Source of the DNA: JBNJEL01 sp051745835
Lineage (GTDB): Bacteria > Bacillota > Halanaerobiia > Halobacteroidales > Acetohalobiaceae
Reading direction: 5' to 3'
DNA length: 35,712 nucleotides
Assembly: GCA_051745835.1 (NCBI GenBank)
Contig: JBNJEL010000005.1
Location: forward strand, 1 to 35,712
The notes under the pieces are model-generated. The model searched no databases, was not told the DNA's origin, and worked only from the letters and a program-made list of their open reading frames with translations. Below, in pieces: positions 6,866-14,590 of the stretch; position 1 is the first letter of the stretch; each line of letters starts with the position of its first letter. Position numbers and translations under genes: made by a program.

Positions 6866-8794
6866 ATGGAGAAGGACTTAAGTATTGGTATGAAGTTAAA
6901 TATCTTATTTATTACAATTATTATTGCGGGAGTGGGGTTGCTATCATTGTTAGCTTATCGGACGGCTTCTGATTTATTAATTAATCAGGCTAAGAATCAA
7001 CTACAGTCGATTCGTGAGATTAAAAAGGAGCGAATTGAAGATTACTTTCAAAAGAAGAGAAATGATATTAAGTTATTAGCGCTTAATCCATTCATTAAGG
7101 ACTCCTTAGTTGAATTTGACCAAGCTTATGATAAAGGGCTTAATAGTTCTGAATATTTAGCTGTCCAACGCAAATTTGAAGAGTTATTACAGGAGTATAT
7201 AACTACCTATGGTTATTATGATCTCTTCTTAATAGATAGAGCAGGTGAGGTTATTTATTCTTCAGCTAAAGAGGCAGAGCTGGGAACTAACTTACAAACG
7301 GGTAGGTATAGTGAGTCTGGTTTAGCTAAGGTATACCAAGCAGGTCACAGTCAAATTAAATTAGTTGATTTCAGTATTTATCAGCCAAGTGGAGAAGCGG
7401 CAGCATTTATTGGAGCTCCGATCAAATCAGGGGGAGAGCTATTAGGAGTGATAGCACTACAGCTATCAATTGAAGAGATTGATCAGATTATGCAGCAGTC
7501 GGTCGGAATGGGAGCTAGTGGTGAGAGTTATTTGGTAGGTAAGGATCAGCTTATGAGATCTGACTCACGCTTTAGTAATCAGAGTACTATTTTGCGTAGA
7601 AGAGTTGATACACCAGCGGTCAAGTCAGCTTTGCAAGGACAAGAGGGGGAAGATGTAATTACTGATTACCGAGGCACAAGAGTATTCAGTGCTTATACAC
7701 CAGTTGATATCTTAGGACATCATTGGGCATTACTCTCTGAAATAGATAGAACAGAGATTCTTACTCCGGTACATAAGTTATTGCGTAAGATCTTATTAGG
7801 ATTAGTAGTGGTGGTAGGAGTAGCTGCTTTTAGTGGTTGGAGGGCTATTAGTAAGTTAGTTACTAAACCGCTGGTTAATTTTAGACAAGAATTAGCTAAT
7901 AATGATTTAACTTATAAGTTAGAGGTAGAGAGTAATGATGAGTTAGGAGAAATGGCAGCAGCAATTAATCAAAGTAAACGAGAACTAAGAGAGATTATTA
8001 TAGATATCAAAGATAATATCGAACGATTATCAGCTTACAGCGAAGAGTTATCCGCTTCTGCTGAGGAAGGAAATGCTACAATTGAAGAGAATAATCAATT
8101 AATTGCTGATATGTCAGCTAGTATTGAAGAGATCTCTGCTAGTGCTGAAGAGGTAACTAGTTTTGCTCAAGAATCAAATTCTCAGACTCAAGTTGGCAGC
8201 ACTAATATTGATAGTACAATTGGAATTATTCAACAGATTAATAGAGCGGTTGATGATACTGTAGAAGTAATTAATGAGTTAGATCAGAATTCAGAGGAGA
8301 TTGGCCAAATAGTAGAATTAATTACTACTATAGCTGAACAGACTAATCTATTAGCCTTAAATGCAGCAATTGAGTCTGCTAGAGCAGGAGAATATGGTCA
8401 AGGATTTGCAGTAGTTGCCGAGGAGATTAGAGGATTAGCTGAGGATACAGCTGAGGCTACAGAGAAGATTTCCAATTTAGTGCAGAGAACTCAGCAGAAG
8501 ACAGAGATTGGTTTAGAGGCTATACAGGAGGTACAAGAGATAGCAGAACAAGGTGAAAGAATTGCTGAGGAGACTGGAGAGGTCTTTAGTGAGATAGAGA
8601 GTTCAACTGCAGAAACGACTAAACAGATAGAGCAGACGGCGACAGCTACCCAGGACTTAGCAGAGCATAGTGAACAGCTACATGATTCATCTCATGATAT
8701 TAGTACTATGTCTGCGGAGATAAGTCATTCCTCTCAAGAATTAGCTTCGATGGCAGAAGAGTTGCAGAAGTTAACAGAGCAATTTGAAATTTAG
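6866..8794 (+). CDS. Methyl-accepting chemotaxis protein with a Cache-type sensor domain
   Basis: A 642-residue transmembrane chemoreceptor. The first membrane helix spans about residues 12-31. It is followed by an extracytoplasmic Cache-like domain (about 37-295) with DLFLIDRAGEVIYSS and GVIALQLSIEEID segments. A second membrane helix lies near 306-324. HAMP follows, with PLVNFRQELANNDLTYKL and NDELGEM. The long cytoplasmic coiled coil has the invariant hairpin tip EQTNLLALNAAIESARAGE, where CheA and CheW bind. Glu/Gln-rich heptads on either side are likely methylation sites. The ligand cannot be read from the sequence. The gene stands alone with a GGGGTGG ribosome site, and no other chemotaxis genes are nearby. 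Confidence 0.93.
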   Translation: MEKDLSIGMKLNILFITIIIAGVGLLSLLAYRTASDLLINQAKNQLQSIREIKKERIEDYFQKKRNDIKLLALNPFIKDSLVEFDQAYDKGLNSSEYLAVQRKFEELLQEYITTYGYYDLFLIDRAGEVIYSSAKEAELGTNLQTGRYSESGLAKVYQAGHSQIKLVDFSIYQPSGEAAAFIGAPIKSGGELLGVIALQLSIEEIDQIMQQSVGMGASGESYLVGKDQLMRSDSRFSNQSTILRRRVDTPAVKSALQGQEGEDVITDYRGTRVFSAYTPVDILGHHWALLSEIDRTEILTPVHKLLRKILLGLVVVVGVAAFSGWRAISKLVTKPLVNFRQELANNDLTYKLEVESNDELGEMAAAINQSKRELREIIIDIKDNIERLSAYSEELSASAEEGNATIEENNQLIADMSASIEEISASAEEVTSFAQESNSQTQVGSTNIDSTIGIIQQINRAVDDTVEVINELDQNSEEIGQIVELITTIAEQTNLLALNAAIESARAGEYGQGFAVVAEEIRGLAEDTAEATEKISNLVQRTQQKTEIGLEAIQEVQEIAEQGERIAEETGEVFSEIESSTAETTKQIEQTATATQDLAEHSEQLHDSSHDISTMSAEISHSSQELASMAEELQKLTEQFEI

Positions 8795-8986
8795 TATTTT
8801 TTATCAATCCCAGTATAAACTGTTAGAATAGCAGGCAAATATCTGGATTATATGATTTATTTAGCTTAAAATCTACACAAAAGATTACTTCTATGGTAAG
8901 ATAAATAATGGGTAATAATAGTAGAGCGAAGTAAGTGTAATTAATTGACGACTAGGGTACTTTATAATTAAAAGGAGGCACTTAAA

Positions 8987-10963
8987 TTGTTAGAGTTAGT
9001 AGCTAATACTGTACGAGGTTTATCTGCCGATAGTATTCAAGCAGCGCAGTCAGGACATCCTGGTTTACCATTAGGATGTGCGGAGATAGGAACTGTACTA
9101 TTTAATGAAGTAATGGATCACAATCCTGATAATCCAGAGTGGGCTGATAGAGATCGTTTCGTTCTGTCAGCAGGACATGGTTCGATGTTACTTTATTCTC
9201 TGCTTCATTTAACTGGTTATGACTTATCTGTAGAGGATTTAAAGAATTTTAGACAGTTAGGTTCTAAGACGCCGGGACATCCAGAGTATGAAGATACGCC
9301 AGGGGTAGAGACAACTACCGGACCACTAGGACAAGGTTTTGCTAACGCAGTAGGTATGGCAGTTTCAGAACGGAAGTTAGCAGCAGAGTATAATACAGAC
9401 GAGTTTGAGATTGTAGATCACTATACTTATACTTTACTCGGTGACGGCTGTATGATGGAGGGAATAGTCAGTGAGGCAGCATCATTAGCCGGACACTTAG
9501 GTTTAGGTAAGTTAATTGCTATCTATGATGATAATCAGATTTCAATTGCTGGTGATACTGATCTAACCTTTACTGAAGATGTGGCAGCACGCTTTGAGGC
9601 TTATGATTGGCATGTAATCGAAACTGTAGATGGACATGATTTAGATGCATTACGTTCAGCTATTGCTAAAGCTAAGGAAGTAGAAGATCGTCCCACATTG
9701 ATAGTAGCTAATACAGAGATTGCTTGGGGTGCACCAACTAAGGCAGGAACTAGTGCAGCTCATGGTGCTCCATTAGGCGATGAAGAGATTAAAGGTTTAA
9801 AGGAAAACTTAGGCTTTCCAACTGAGGAAAAGTTCTATATTCCAGAGGAAGTTAAGGAGTTTAAAGCTAAGAAGGCCGCTGAGCTAAAAGAAGCTAACGA
9901 AGAGTGGGATCAAAAATTTGCTCAGTGGGCAGAAGCTAATCCAGAATTGAAGGCTAAATGGGATCAGGCAGCTCAGTTAGAACTACCAGCTGACTTAAAA
10001 GATTTAGTTAATGATTTAGAGATCGAAACTCCAATAGCTACTCGAAAGGCAGCAGGAGCTACTTTAAGAGAGATTGCTGATCAAGTTCCTTATCTAGTTG
10101 GCGGTTCAGCAGACTTAGCGCCATCGAATAAGACCTATTTAGATAAGTATGGTGAGATTCAACAGGATAATTATAGTGGACGTAACTTTAGATTTGGTGT
10201 TCGTGAGCATGCTATGGGAGCAATTGCTAATGGAATCTCTTTACACGGCGGTTTAAGACCATTTGTAGCAACCTTCCATGTCTTTACTGATTACTTTAAG
10301 GCAGCAATTAGAATGGCAGCTTTAATGAAGCAGCCAGTAGTCTATGTCTTAACTCATGATTCGATCTATGTTGGTGAAGATGGACCAACCCATCAGCCAA
10401 TTGAACATACAGAATCATTACGTTTAATCCCGAACTTAGAGGTGATTAGACCAGCTGATGCTGAAGAAGCTAAGGCAGCGTGGGTTAAAGCTATGGAACG
10501 GACTGAGGGTCCAACCGCTTTAGTCTTAACTCGTCAGAACTTACCAGCTATCGAGCGCGATAATGGCTTAACAGAGTTTGATAAGGGTGGTTATGTAGTT
10601 AAAGAGCATGATCAGCCTGAAATTACTTTAATTGCTAGTGGTAGTGAAGTTTCATTAGCAACAGCAGTAGCCAAGCAGTTAGAAGCTAAGGGAGAAGCAG
10701 TGCGAGTTGTTTCTGTGCCTAGCCGTGAGCAGTTTATAGCGCAGGGGCAGGATTATGTCAATCAAGTATTAGGTTCTTCACAAGCGCTACGAGTAGTTAT
10801 GGAAGCGGGAGTTAGCCAAGGTTGGTATCAGTTATTAGGTGATAAGCATCATGTTGTAGATATGACTACCTTTGGAGCAAGTGGATCTGGTGCAGAAGTT
10901 GCTAAGCACTTTGGATTTGATGTGGAAAAGATAGTGGAAGATATTTTAAGTAAGAAAAAATAA
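8987..10963 (+). CDS. tkt: Transketolase
   Basis: A 658-residue thiamine-diphosphate enzyme of full length for the family, moving two-carbon units between sugar phosphates in the pentose phosphate pathway. The N-terminal GHPGLPLG motif, the TPP/metal motif GDGCMMEG (about 152-159) with DDN downstream, the FGVREHAMG segment carrying the catalytic Glu, and the C-terminal domain are all present. The start is TTG, chosen because AAGGAGG ends 8 bp upstream and homology begins at once (ELVANTVRGLSADSIQ). No terminator hairpin is visible right after the stop. The next signal on this strand is the promoter of the riboswitch RNA. Confidence 0.96.
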   Translation: MLELVANTVRGLSADSIQAAQSGHPGLPLGCAEIGTVLFNEVMDHNPDNPEWADRDRFVLSAGHGSMLLYSLLHLTGYDLSVEDLKNFRQLGSKTPGHPEYEDTPGVETTTGPLGQGFANAVGMAVSERKLAAEYNTDEFEIVDHYTYTLLGDGCMMEGIVSEAASLAGHLGLGKLIAIYDDNQISIAGDTDLTFTEDVAARFEAYDWHVIETVDGHDLDALRSAIAKAKEVEDRPTLIVANTEIAWGAPTKAGTSAAHGAPLGDEEIKGLKENLGFPTEEKFYIPEEVKEFKAKKAAELKEANEEWDQKFAQWAEANPELKAKWDQAAQLELPADLKDLVNDLEIETPIATRKAAGATLREIADQVPYLVGGSADLAPSNKTYLDKYGEIQQDNYSGRNFRFGVREHAMGAIANGISLHGGLRPFVATFHVFTDYFKAAIRMAALMKQPVVYVLTHDSIYVGEDGPTHQPIEHTESLRLIPNLEVIRPADAEEAKAAWVKAMERTEGPTALVLTRQNLPAIERDNGLTEFDKGGYVVKEHDQPEITLIASGSEVSLATAVAKQLEAKGEAVRVVSVPSREQFIAQGQDYVNQVLGSSQALRVVMEAGVSQGWYQLLGDKHHVVDMTTFGASGSGAEVAKHFGFDVEKIVEDILSKKK

Positions 10964-11052
10964 CTTTTTTGCAGGAGAATTAAGCTTTGTGTTTAATAGT
11001 ACAATATAAGGATTTTATGATTATTCAGCTGCATAGTTGATCTTAATCAGAT

Positions 11053-11058
11053 TATAAT
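11053..11058 (+). promoter_or_regulatory. -10 box of the riboswitch RNA
   Basis: A consensus TATAAT lies at 11053-11058. It places the start at about 11065-11067, just before the first base of the guanine aptamer at 11069. No good -35 hexamer is visible at the usual spacing. Confidence 0.6.
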
Positions 11059-11068
11059 TAAATAAAGG

Positions 11069-11135
11069 CTCGTATAAGTTCGGTAATATGGACCGAAAGT
11101 CTCTACCAAGTGGCCGTAAACTACTTGACTACGAG
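11069..11135 (+). ncRNA. Guanine-class purine riboswitch aptamer
   Basis: All purine-riboswitch features are present. P1 is CTCGTA (11069-11074) with TACGAG (11130-11135). P2 pairs TTCGGT with ACCGAA around the loop AATATGG. The core has AGTCTCTACC. P3 pairs AAGTGG with CTACTT around the loop CCGTAAA. The L2 GG and L3 CC needed for the loop-loop contact are kept. The specificity base in GACTACGAG is C (11129), which pairs with guanine or hypoxanthine rather than adenine. It lies on the + strand, and no + strand gene follows. Confidence 0.95.
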
Positions 11136-11286
11136 TGAAGACACTCAAGGTTACCTAACTTGTAATCAGCTAAGGGAGTACTCTGTCTTCTTTTAGCAAA
11201 ATTAGTTGGGAGGTCCGAGGGTGTTAATACAGTTTAACTGTATTTAAGCCATAGAAGAAACCTCAGGATGGCAGATTTTCACTCGT
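11131..11286 (+). ncRNA. Probable ykkC-family (PRPP-type) aptamer in tandem with the guanine aptamer
   Basis: The closing helix is ACGAGTGAA (11131-11139) with TTCACTCGT (11278-11286), 9 bp and perfect. It shares its 5' strand with the guanine P1. Next come ACACTC/GGGTGT (11141-11146, 11219-11224), a conserved-looking internal loop of AAGGTTACC (11147-11155) opposite GGTCCGAG (11212-11219), and CTAACT/AGTTGG (11155-11160, 11204-11209). A P2-like hairpin lies at 11226-11244 and a P3-like GCCAT/ATGGC at 11248-11252 and 11268-11272. GGTCCGAG opposite an AGGG/AAGG loop is the ykkC hallmark. Guanine-PRPP tandems are known to control purine genes. The PRPP subtype is inferred; ppGpp or another ykkC ligand is possible. 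Confidence 0.62.
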
Positions 11287-11326
11287 TTAAGAGTAAATCT
11301 GACCAGCTGAGGTTTCTTTATTTTTA
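11255..11326 (+). terminator. Intrinsic terminator serving as the riboswitch expression platform
   Basis: A long hairpin has arms 11255-11266 with 11307-11318 (12 bp), then TGG/CCA, then 11272-11278 with 11295-11301, and ACTC/GAGT around the loop. A T-rich tail follows. Its apical part (11278-11286) is the same segment that closes the ykkC-like aptamer. Terminator and second aptamer are therefore mutually exclusive, and the guanine P1 competes for the same strand. Guanine binding should favour termination; second-ligand binding should favour readthrough. Confidence 0.88.
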
Positions 11327-11476
11327 TATAATTGATTGTTTTAGTGAGTTGTTGGATAACTATTTTTTATGGGGGTTAATTTTTGGGGTTAGTTTTAAAT
11401 TCAATAAAACTAATATTAACTGTTAGTTATCCAACAACTTAAATTTAATAGATTAACTGATTAATTAGTTACTTGA
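11327..11476. repeat. Gene-free gap dominated by a 91-bp compound hairpin
   Basis: Perfect 15-bp terminal arms lie at 11348-11362 and 11424-11438. Inside are GTTAAT/ATTAAC (11375-11380, 11415-11420) and a 9-bp stem (11389-11397 with 11405-11413) around 7 bases. It lies between the riboswitch terminator and the end of the minus-strand permease gene. It may act as a bidirectional terminator or be a small palindromic repeat. No open frame of note is present on the + strand. Confidence 0.75.
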
Positions 11477-12823
11477 TTATAGAGTATACTTTAGTACATA
11501 GTTAAGGATAAAGATTAGTGTTAAGACATACATGACAGGGTGAATTTCATCAGTTTCACCGATGATTAATTTAAAGACTGTGTAAGTGATAAAACCTAAT
11601 GCGATACCTTCAGCAATCCCAAATGTTAGCGGCATTAGTATAATAGTAATGAAGGCAGGTACAGCATCAGATAGATTATTGAAATCAATTTCAGATGCAC
11701 TTCCCATCATTAAAACACCAACTAAGATCAAAACTGGAGCTGTGGCAACACTAGGAACTAACTTAGTTGCTGGTAGTAAGACTAATGAAGCTAAGAATAG
11801 TAATCCGGTAGTAACAGCTGTAAGCCCTGTACGTCCACCTTCAGCAACACCAGCAGCATTTTCGACAGCCGGTGCAAAAGGACTACCGCCTAAGATACCG
11901 GATAAGATAGTACCGGTAGAACTAGCAATTAAACCTTTTTTAGCTTCTGGTAGATTACCATCATCATCAACTAAGCCTGCTTGTTTACAGGTACCGATTA
12001 AGACACCAACATTTTCGAAGATACTAACAAAGGTAAATGAGAGGATAATTGGTATCATACTTATTTTAAATGCGCCGAAAATATCTAATTCGCCAACTAC
12101 ACCTACTGGACTAGGAATACTAGTGTTGATGAAGCTATTAATACCTGTTGGCGGCGGAGTAACACCAGTGAACATAGCGACAATTGTAGTGATAATTACT
12201 CCTAATAGAATTGAGCCGGTAACTTGTTTATAGAAGAGATAACAAGTTAAGAAGAAGCCAAAGATTGATACTAAGACTCCGGCACTTGAAAGGTCACCTA
12301 AAGCGACATAGGTAGATGAGTCTGAAACTACAATTCCAGCATTCTTAAATCCGACAAAAGCAATAAAGAGACCGATACCAGCGGTAATAGATGATTTAAG
12401 AACCTCTGGGACAGCATTAATAATTAGATTTAGAGCATTCATTAGAGTTAAAGCTAAGATGATTAGTCCGGCAATAAAGACTGCTCCTAAAGCTACTTGC
12501 CAACTAACACCTGTAGCTAATACTCCAAAAGCAAAGTAAGCTGCTAAACCTAAGCCGGGGATAACTGTAATCGGAAAGTTACCTAATAATCCCATTAAGA
12601 TAGTAGTAACAGCAATTGCTAAGGTTACTCCTACCTGTGTAGGTCCATAAGGCATTCCCTGCATACTTGGAATATCACTTAAGGAGTATAGATTAGGTAA
12701 GACCATTAATAAGTAGGCAATTGCCATAAAGGTAGTAATACCAGCTAGGATTTCAGTCTTGATGTCAGATCCTCTTTCTGAAATCTTAAAGAAGTCGTCT
12801 AAGAAACTCTTTTCTTCATTCAT
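11477..12823 (-). CDS. NCS2-family guanine/hypoxanthine-type permease (AzgA/PbuG-like)
   Basis: A 448-residue integral membrane protein with about 12-14 hydrophobic segments, a proton-coupled nucleobase transporter. The N-terminal motif ERGSDIKTEILAGITTFMAIAYLLMVLPNLYS is cut here to its key parts: TEILAGITTFMAIAY is typical of the AzgA/PbuG branch (guanine, hypoxanthine, adenine), distinct from the UraA/PbuX branch. Other signatures are IPGLGLAAYFAF and SPFAPAVENAAGVAEGGRTG. The ATG has an AGGAGGAAT ribosome site. It faces the riboswitch RNA tail to tail and carries no riboswitch in its own leader. Substrate is predicted from subfamily only. Confidence 0.9.
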   Translation of the reverse strand: MNEEKSFLDDFFKISERGSDIKTEILAGITTFMAIAYLLMVLPNLYSLSDIPSMQGMPYGPTQVGVTLAIAVTTILMGLLGNFPITVIPGLGLAAYFAFGVLATGVSWQVALGAVFIAGLIILALTLMNALNLIINAVPEVLKSSITAGIGLFIAFVGFKNAGIVVSDSSTYVALGDLSSAGVLVSIFGFFLTCYLFYKQVTGSILLGVIITTIVAMFTGVTPPPTGINSFINTSIPSPVGVVGELDIFGAFKISMIPIILSFTFVSIFENVGVLIGTCKQAGLVDDDGNLPEAKKGLIASSTGTILSGILGGSPFAPAVENAAGVAEGGRTGLTAVTTGLLFLASLVLLPATKLVPSVATAPVLILVGVLMMGSASEIDFNNLSDAVPAFITIILMPLTFGIAEGIALGFITYTVFKLIIGETDEIHPVMYVLTLIFILNYVLKYTL

Positions 12824-12880
12824 GATTAATTCCTCCTTATGTTTTAATTTTTTGAAAATTAAATTAATGATGATTTAATA

Positions 12881-12914
12881 ATCATATCCCCCAAAATATG
12901 ATCACTAAGATCAT
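12881..12914 (-). promoter_or_regulatory. Overlapping inverted repeats in the leader of the purine permease gene
   Basis: ATCATAT/ATATGAT (12881-12887, 12896-12902) and ATGATC-N5-GATCAT (12898-12914) overlap each other. They lie 60-90 bp upstream of the minus-strand start, next to a possible TTGAAA -35 box. They could be an operator or a leader hairpin. No known regulator motif is recognised. Confidence 0.4.
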
Positions 12915-12978
12915 CACTTTCAATACATGTGAATATAATAACATAAAAAGATTGAATTTGCAAGTAAGAAGTGAATAG

Positions 12979-13038
12979 TTGATTTATTTGTAATATTATG
13001 GTAGTATATTGTTAAATGCAAATCATTTGCATTTAACA
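12979..13038 (+). promoter_or_regulatory. znuA promoter with a Zur-type (Fur-family) operator
   Basis: TTGATT (12979-12984) and TAGTAT (13002-13007) are spaced 17 bp. Immediately downstream, a perfect 29-bp palindrome covers 13010-13038, with half-site TGTTAAATGCAAAT on either side of a central C. Its core TGCAAAT-C-ATTTGCA has the 7-1-7 form of Fur-family boxes, and the A/T-rich flanks resemble Zur sites. It would cover the transcription start near 13014, so zinc-loaded Zur should repress znuA. Confidence 0.8.
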
Positions 13039-13059
13039 TTAAAGTAGGAGGGATGATTA

Positions 13060-14076
13060 ATGAATCGTAAGTTAGTAATTGTTGTAGTGTTGATTATGGT
13101 CTTTAGTATTAGTAGTTTAACTAATGCGTGGTGGTTTTTAGAACAAGATAAAGTAGAGAGTGATGCAGATAAAAGGGAAGTAATATATACTAGTGTCTAC
13201 CCGTTATATGAAGTTGCCAACCGGATTGCTGGAGATAAGTTAGACGTAAGGTTAGTAGTGCCTAATGGTACAGAGTTACATGGTTATAAGCCTTCAGCAC
13301 AGAAGATGGCTAAGTTAGAGCAAGCAGATATCTTCTTTTATGTAGGTCTTGGTTTAGAGTCTTGGGCTGATAAAGCTGTTGATAATCTATCAGCAACTGG
13401 AGTGGAGACAGTACGAGTGAGTGAAGGGGTAAACTTACGTAAATTTAAAAATAATCATCGCAGTGAGGAGTTAGATTCGACTGCTCATACCGGTCATGAT
13501 CATCAAGAAGCTCATGAAGAAGATCATAAAGAAGCTGACATAGATCATACTAGTTATGATCCTCATATCTGGTTAGATCCATTAAATATGAAACAGATTG
13601 CTCAACAGATGACTGAAAAGTTTAGTCAGTTAGATCAAGAGCACAGCGAGTTCTATCAGAATAGATATCAAGATTTTACAGAACGCATAAATAAGCTAGA
13701 TAAAGAGTTTCAGACAGCTTTAGCTAATAAAGATCAGGAGTATATTTTAGTATCTCACTCTGCTTTTGGTTACTTAGGAGATCGATATGGCTTTAAACAG
13801 TTAGCAGTTACAGGAATTTCGGCGCATCATAAGCCATCTCCTGCAGCTCTATCACGGTTAATTAATCAAGCTAAAGAGCATAATTTAGAGTATATCTTTA
13901 TGGAAACCCTAGCTAATCCACGGACAGTTGATGTTTTAGCTAATGAAGCTGACTTAGAAGTATTAACTCTTAATCCAATAGCCGGTTTAACTAATGCAGA
14001 ACAAGAGTCTGGAGCAGATTACTTCTCAATAATGCACGAAAACTTAGCTAATTTAAAACGGGCTTTGGTAAAGTAA
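13060..14076 (+). CDS. znuA: Zinc ABC transporter substrate-binding protein (ZnuA-like)
   Basis: A 338-residue periplasmic metal-binding protein of the cluster A-I family. The signal peptide is about 1-23 (MNRKLVIVVVLIMVFSIS...TNA) without a lipobox Cys, which suits a diderm periplasm. Metal-site segments are visible: GTELHGYKPS, YDPHIWLDP, LVSHSAFGYL and FMETLANP. A His/Asp/Glu-rich loop (HTGHDHQEAHEEDHKE) precedes the second ligand and is typical of zinc rather than manganese binders. The start follows AGGAGGG. No znuB or znuC lies next to it, so the permease and ATPase must be encoded elsewhere. The Zur-type palindrome upstream supports zinc. Confidence 0.9.
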   Translation: MNRKLVIVVVLIMVFSISSLTNAWWFLEQDKVESDADKREVIYTSVYPLYEVANRIAGDKLDVRLVVPNGTELHGYKPSAQKMAKLEQADIFFYVGLGLESWADKAVDNLSATGVETVRVSEGVNLRKFKNNHRSEELDSTAHTGHDHQEAHEEDHKEADIDHTSYDPHIWLDPLNMKQIAQQMTEKFSQLDQEHSEFYQNRYQDFTERINKLDKEFQTALANKDQEYILVSHSAFGYLGDRYGFKQLAVTGISAHHKPSPAALSRLINQAKEHNLEYIFMETLANPRTVDVLANEADLEVLTLNPIAGLTNAEQESGADYFSIMHENLANLKRALVK

Positions 14077-14089
14077 TTATGATTATAGG

Positions 14090-14118
14090 TTGACACTGTT
14101 GTTAATTTTTACTATACT
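14090..14118 (+). promoter_or_regulatory. Promoter of the ferritin-like gene
   Basis: TTGACA (14090-14095) and TATACT (14113-14118) with exactly 17 bp between them form a near-consensus housekeeping promoter. The start is predicted near 14125. No obvious operator is visible. Confidence 0.85.
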
Positions 14119-14174
14119 AATAAACAGGAATAGTTGCTAATTAAAATATAATCTATTCTAGAGGAGGTAAAATT

Positions 14175-14468
14175 ATGGGAGAGTATCATGAAGATAATTT
14201 ACCTGAAGAGGCGAAAGAGTTTCATCGCATGATTAAGAGTGTGATGGAGGAGTTAGAAGCGGTAGATTGGTATAATCAACGAGCAGCTGTTACTAATGAT
14301 CAATCATTAAAGGCAATAGTAGAGCATAATCGTGACGAAGAGATCGAACATGCCTGCATGGGTTTAGAATGGTTACGCAGAAATTATCCACAGTGGGATG
14401 AGTATATGCGTGAGTTCTTATTTGCTGAAGGTGAAATTACTGCTCTAGAAGAAGATAGTGAAGGTTAA
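14175..14468 (+). CDS. Encapsulated-ferritin-like protein (EncFtn family)
   Basis: A 97-residue two-helix ferroxidase of the EncFtn family, which assembles as an annular decamer with di-iron sites between subunits. The family core is clear: SVMEELEAVDWYNQR followed by HNRDEEIEHA and GLEWLRR. Residues matching the known iron ligands and entry site are E26, E56 and H59, with E25, E28 and W32 nearby. EncFtn cargo proteins usually carry a C-terminal peptide that loads them into an encapsulin shell. This one stops at ALEEDSEG, right after the fold, so no loading peptide is seen, and no encapsulin gene lies in the window. It has its own promoter and terminator. Confidence 0.92.
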   Translation: MGEYHEDNLPEEAKEFHRMIKSVMEELEAVDWYNQRAAVTNDQSLKAIVEHNRDEEIEHACMGLEWLRRNYPQWDEYMREFLFAEGEITALEEDSEG

Positions 14469-14511
14469 GTAGATGTAGTGGTGAGTTTATAATAAATAGA
14501 TAAGATTGTGC

Positions 14512-14545
14512 GTAGTGGTCTATTGTTAGACCACTACTTTTTTAT
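14512..14545 (+). terminator. Rho-independent terminator after the EncFtn gene
   Basis: A perfect 11-bp stem (14512-14522 with 14527-14537), a TTGT loop and a run of Ts. Confidence 0.93.
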
Positions 14546-14590
14546 TTTCACAAACGGATAGATTAGTGATTAATAGTTGGAGGTGGAAGT

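Noticed and set aside
11208..11247. Short leader peptide starting at GTG 11221 after GGGAGG
   Set aside because: It would be 8 residues long, and the region is accounted for by paired RNA (P1a strand and a P2-like hairpin).
11136..11330. 6S RNA or SRP RNA downstream of the guanine aptamer
   Set aside because: No GGAAG-type SRP loop is present. The closing helix shared with the guanine P1, together with the GGTCCGAG loop, fits a ykkC-type aptamer better.
11586..12233. Plus-strand 215-codon frame opposite the NCS2 permease gene
   Set aside because: It is antisense to a clear membrane protein, shows no recognisable domain, and its residue mix mirrors the permease codons. The same applies to long frames opposite 29419-30792, 26428-29208 and 15764-18349.
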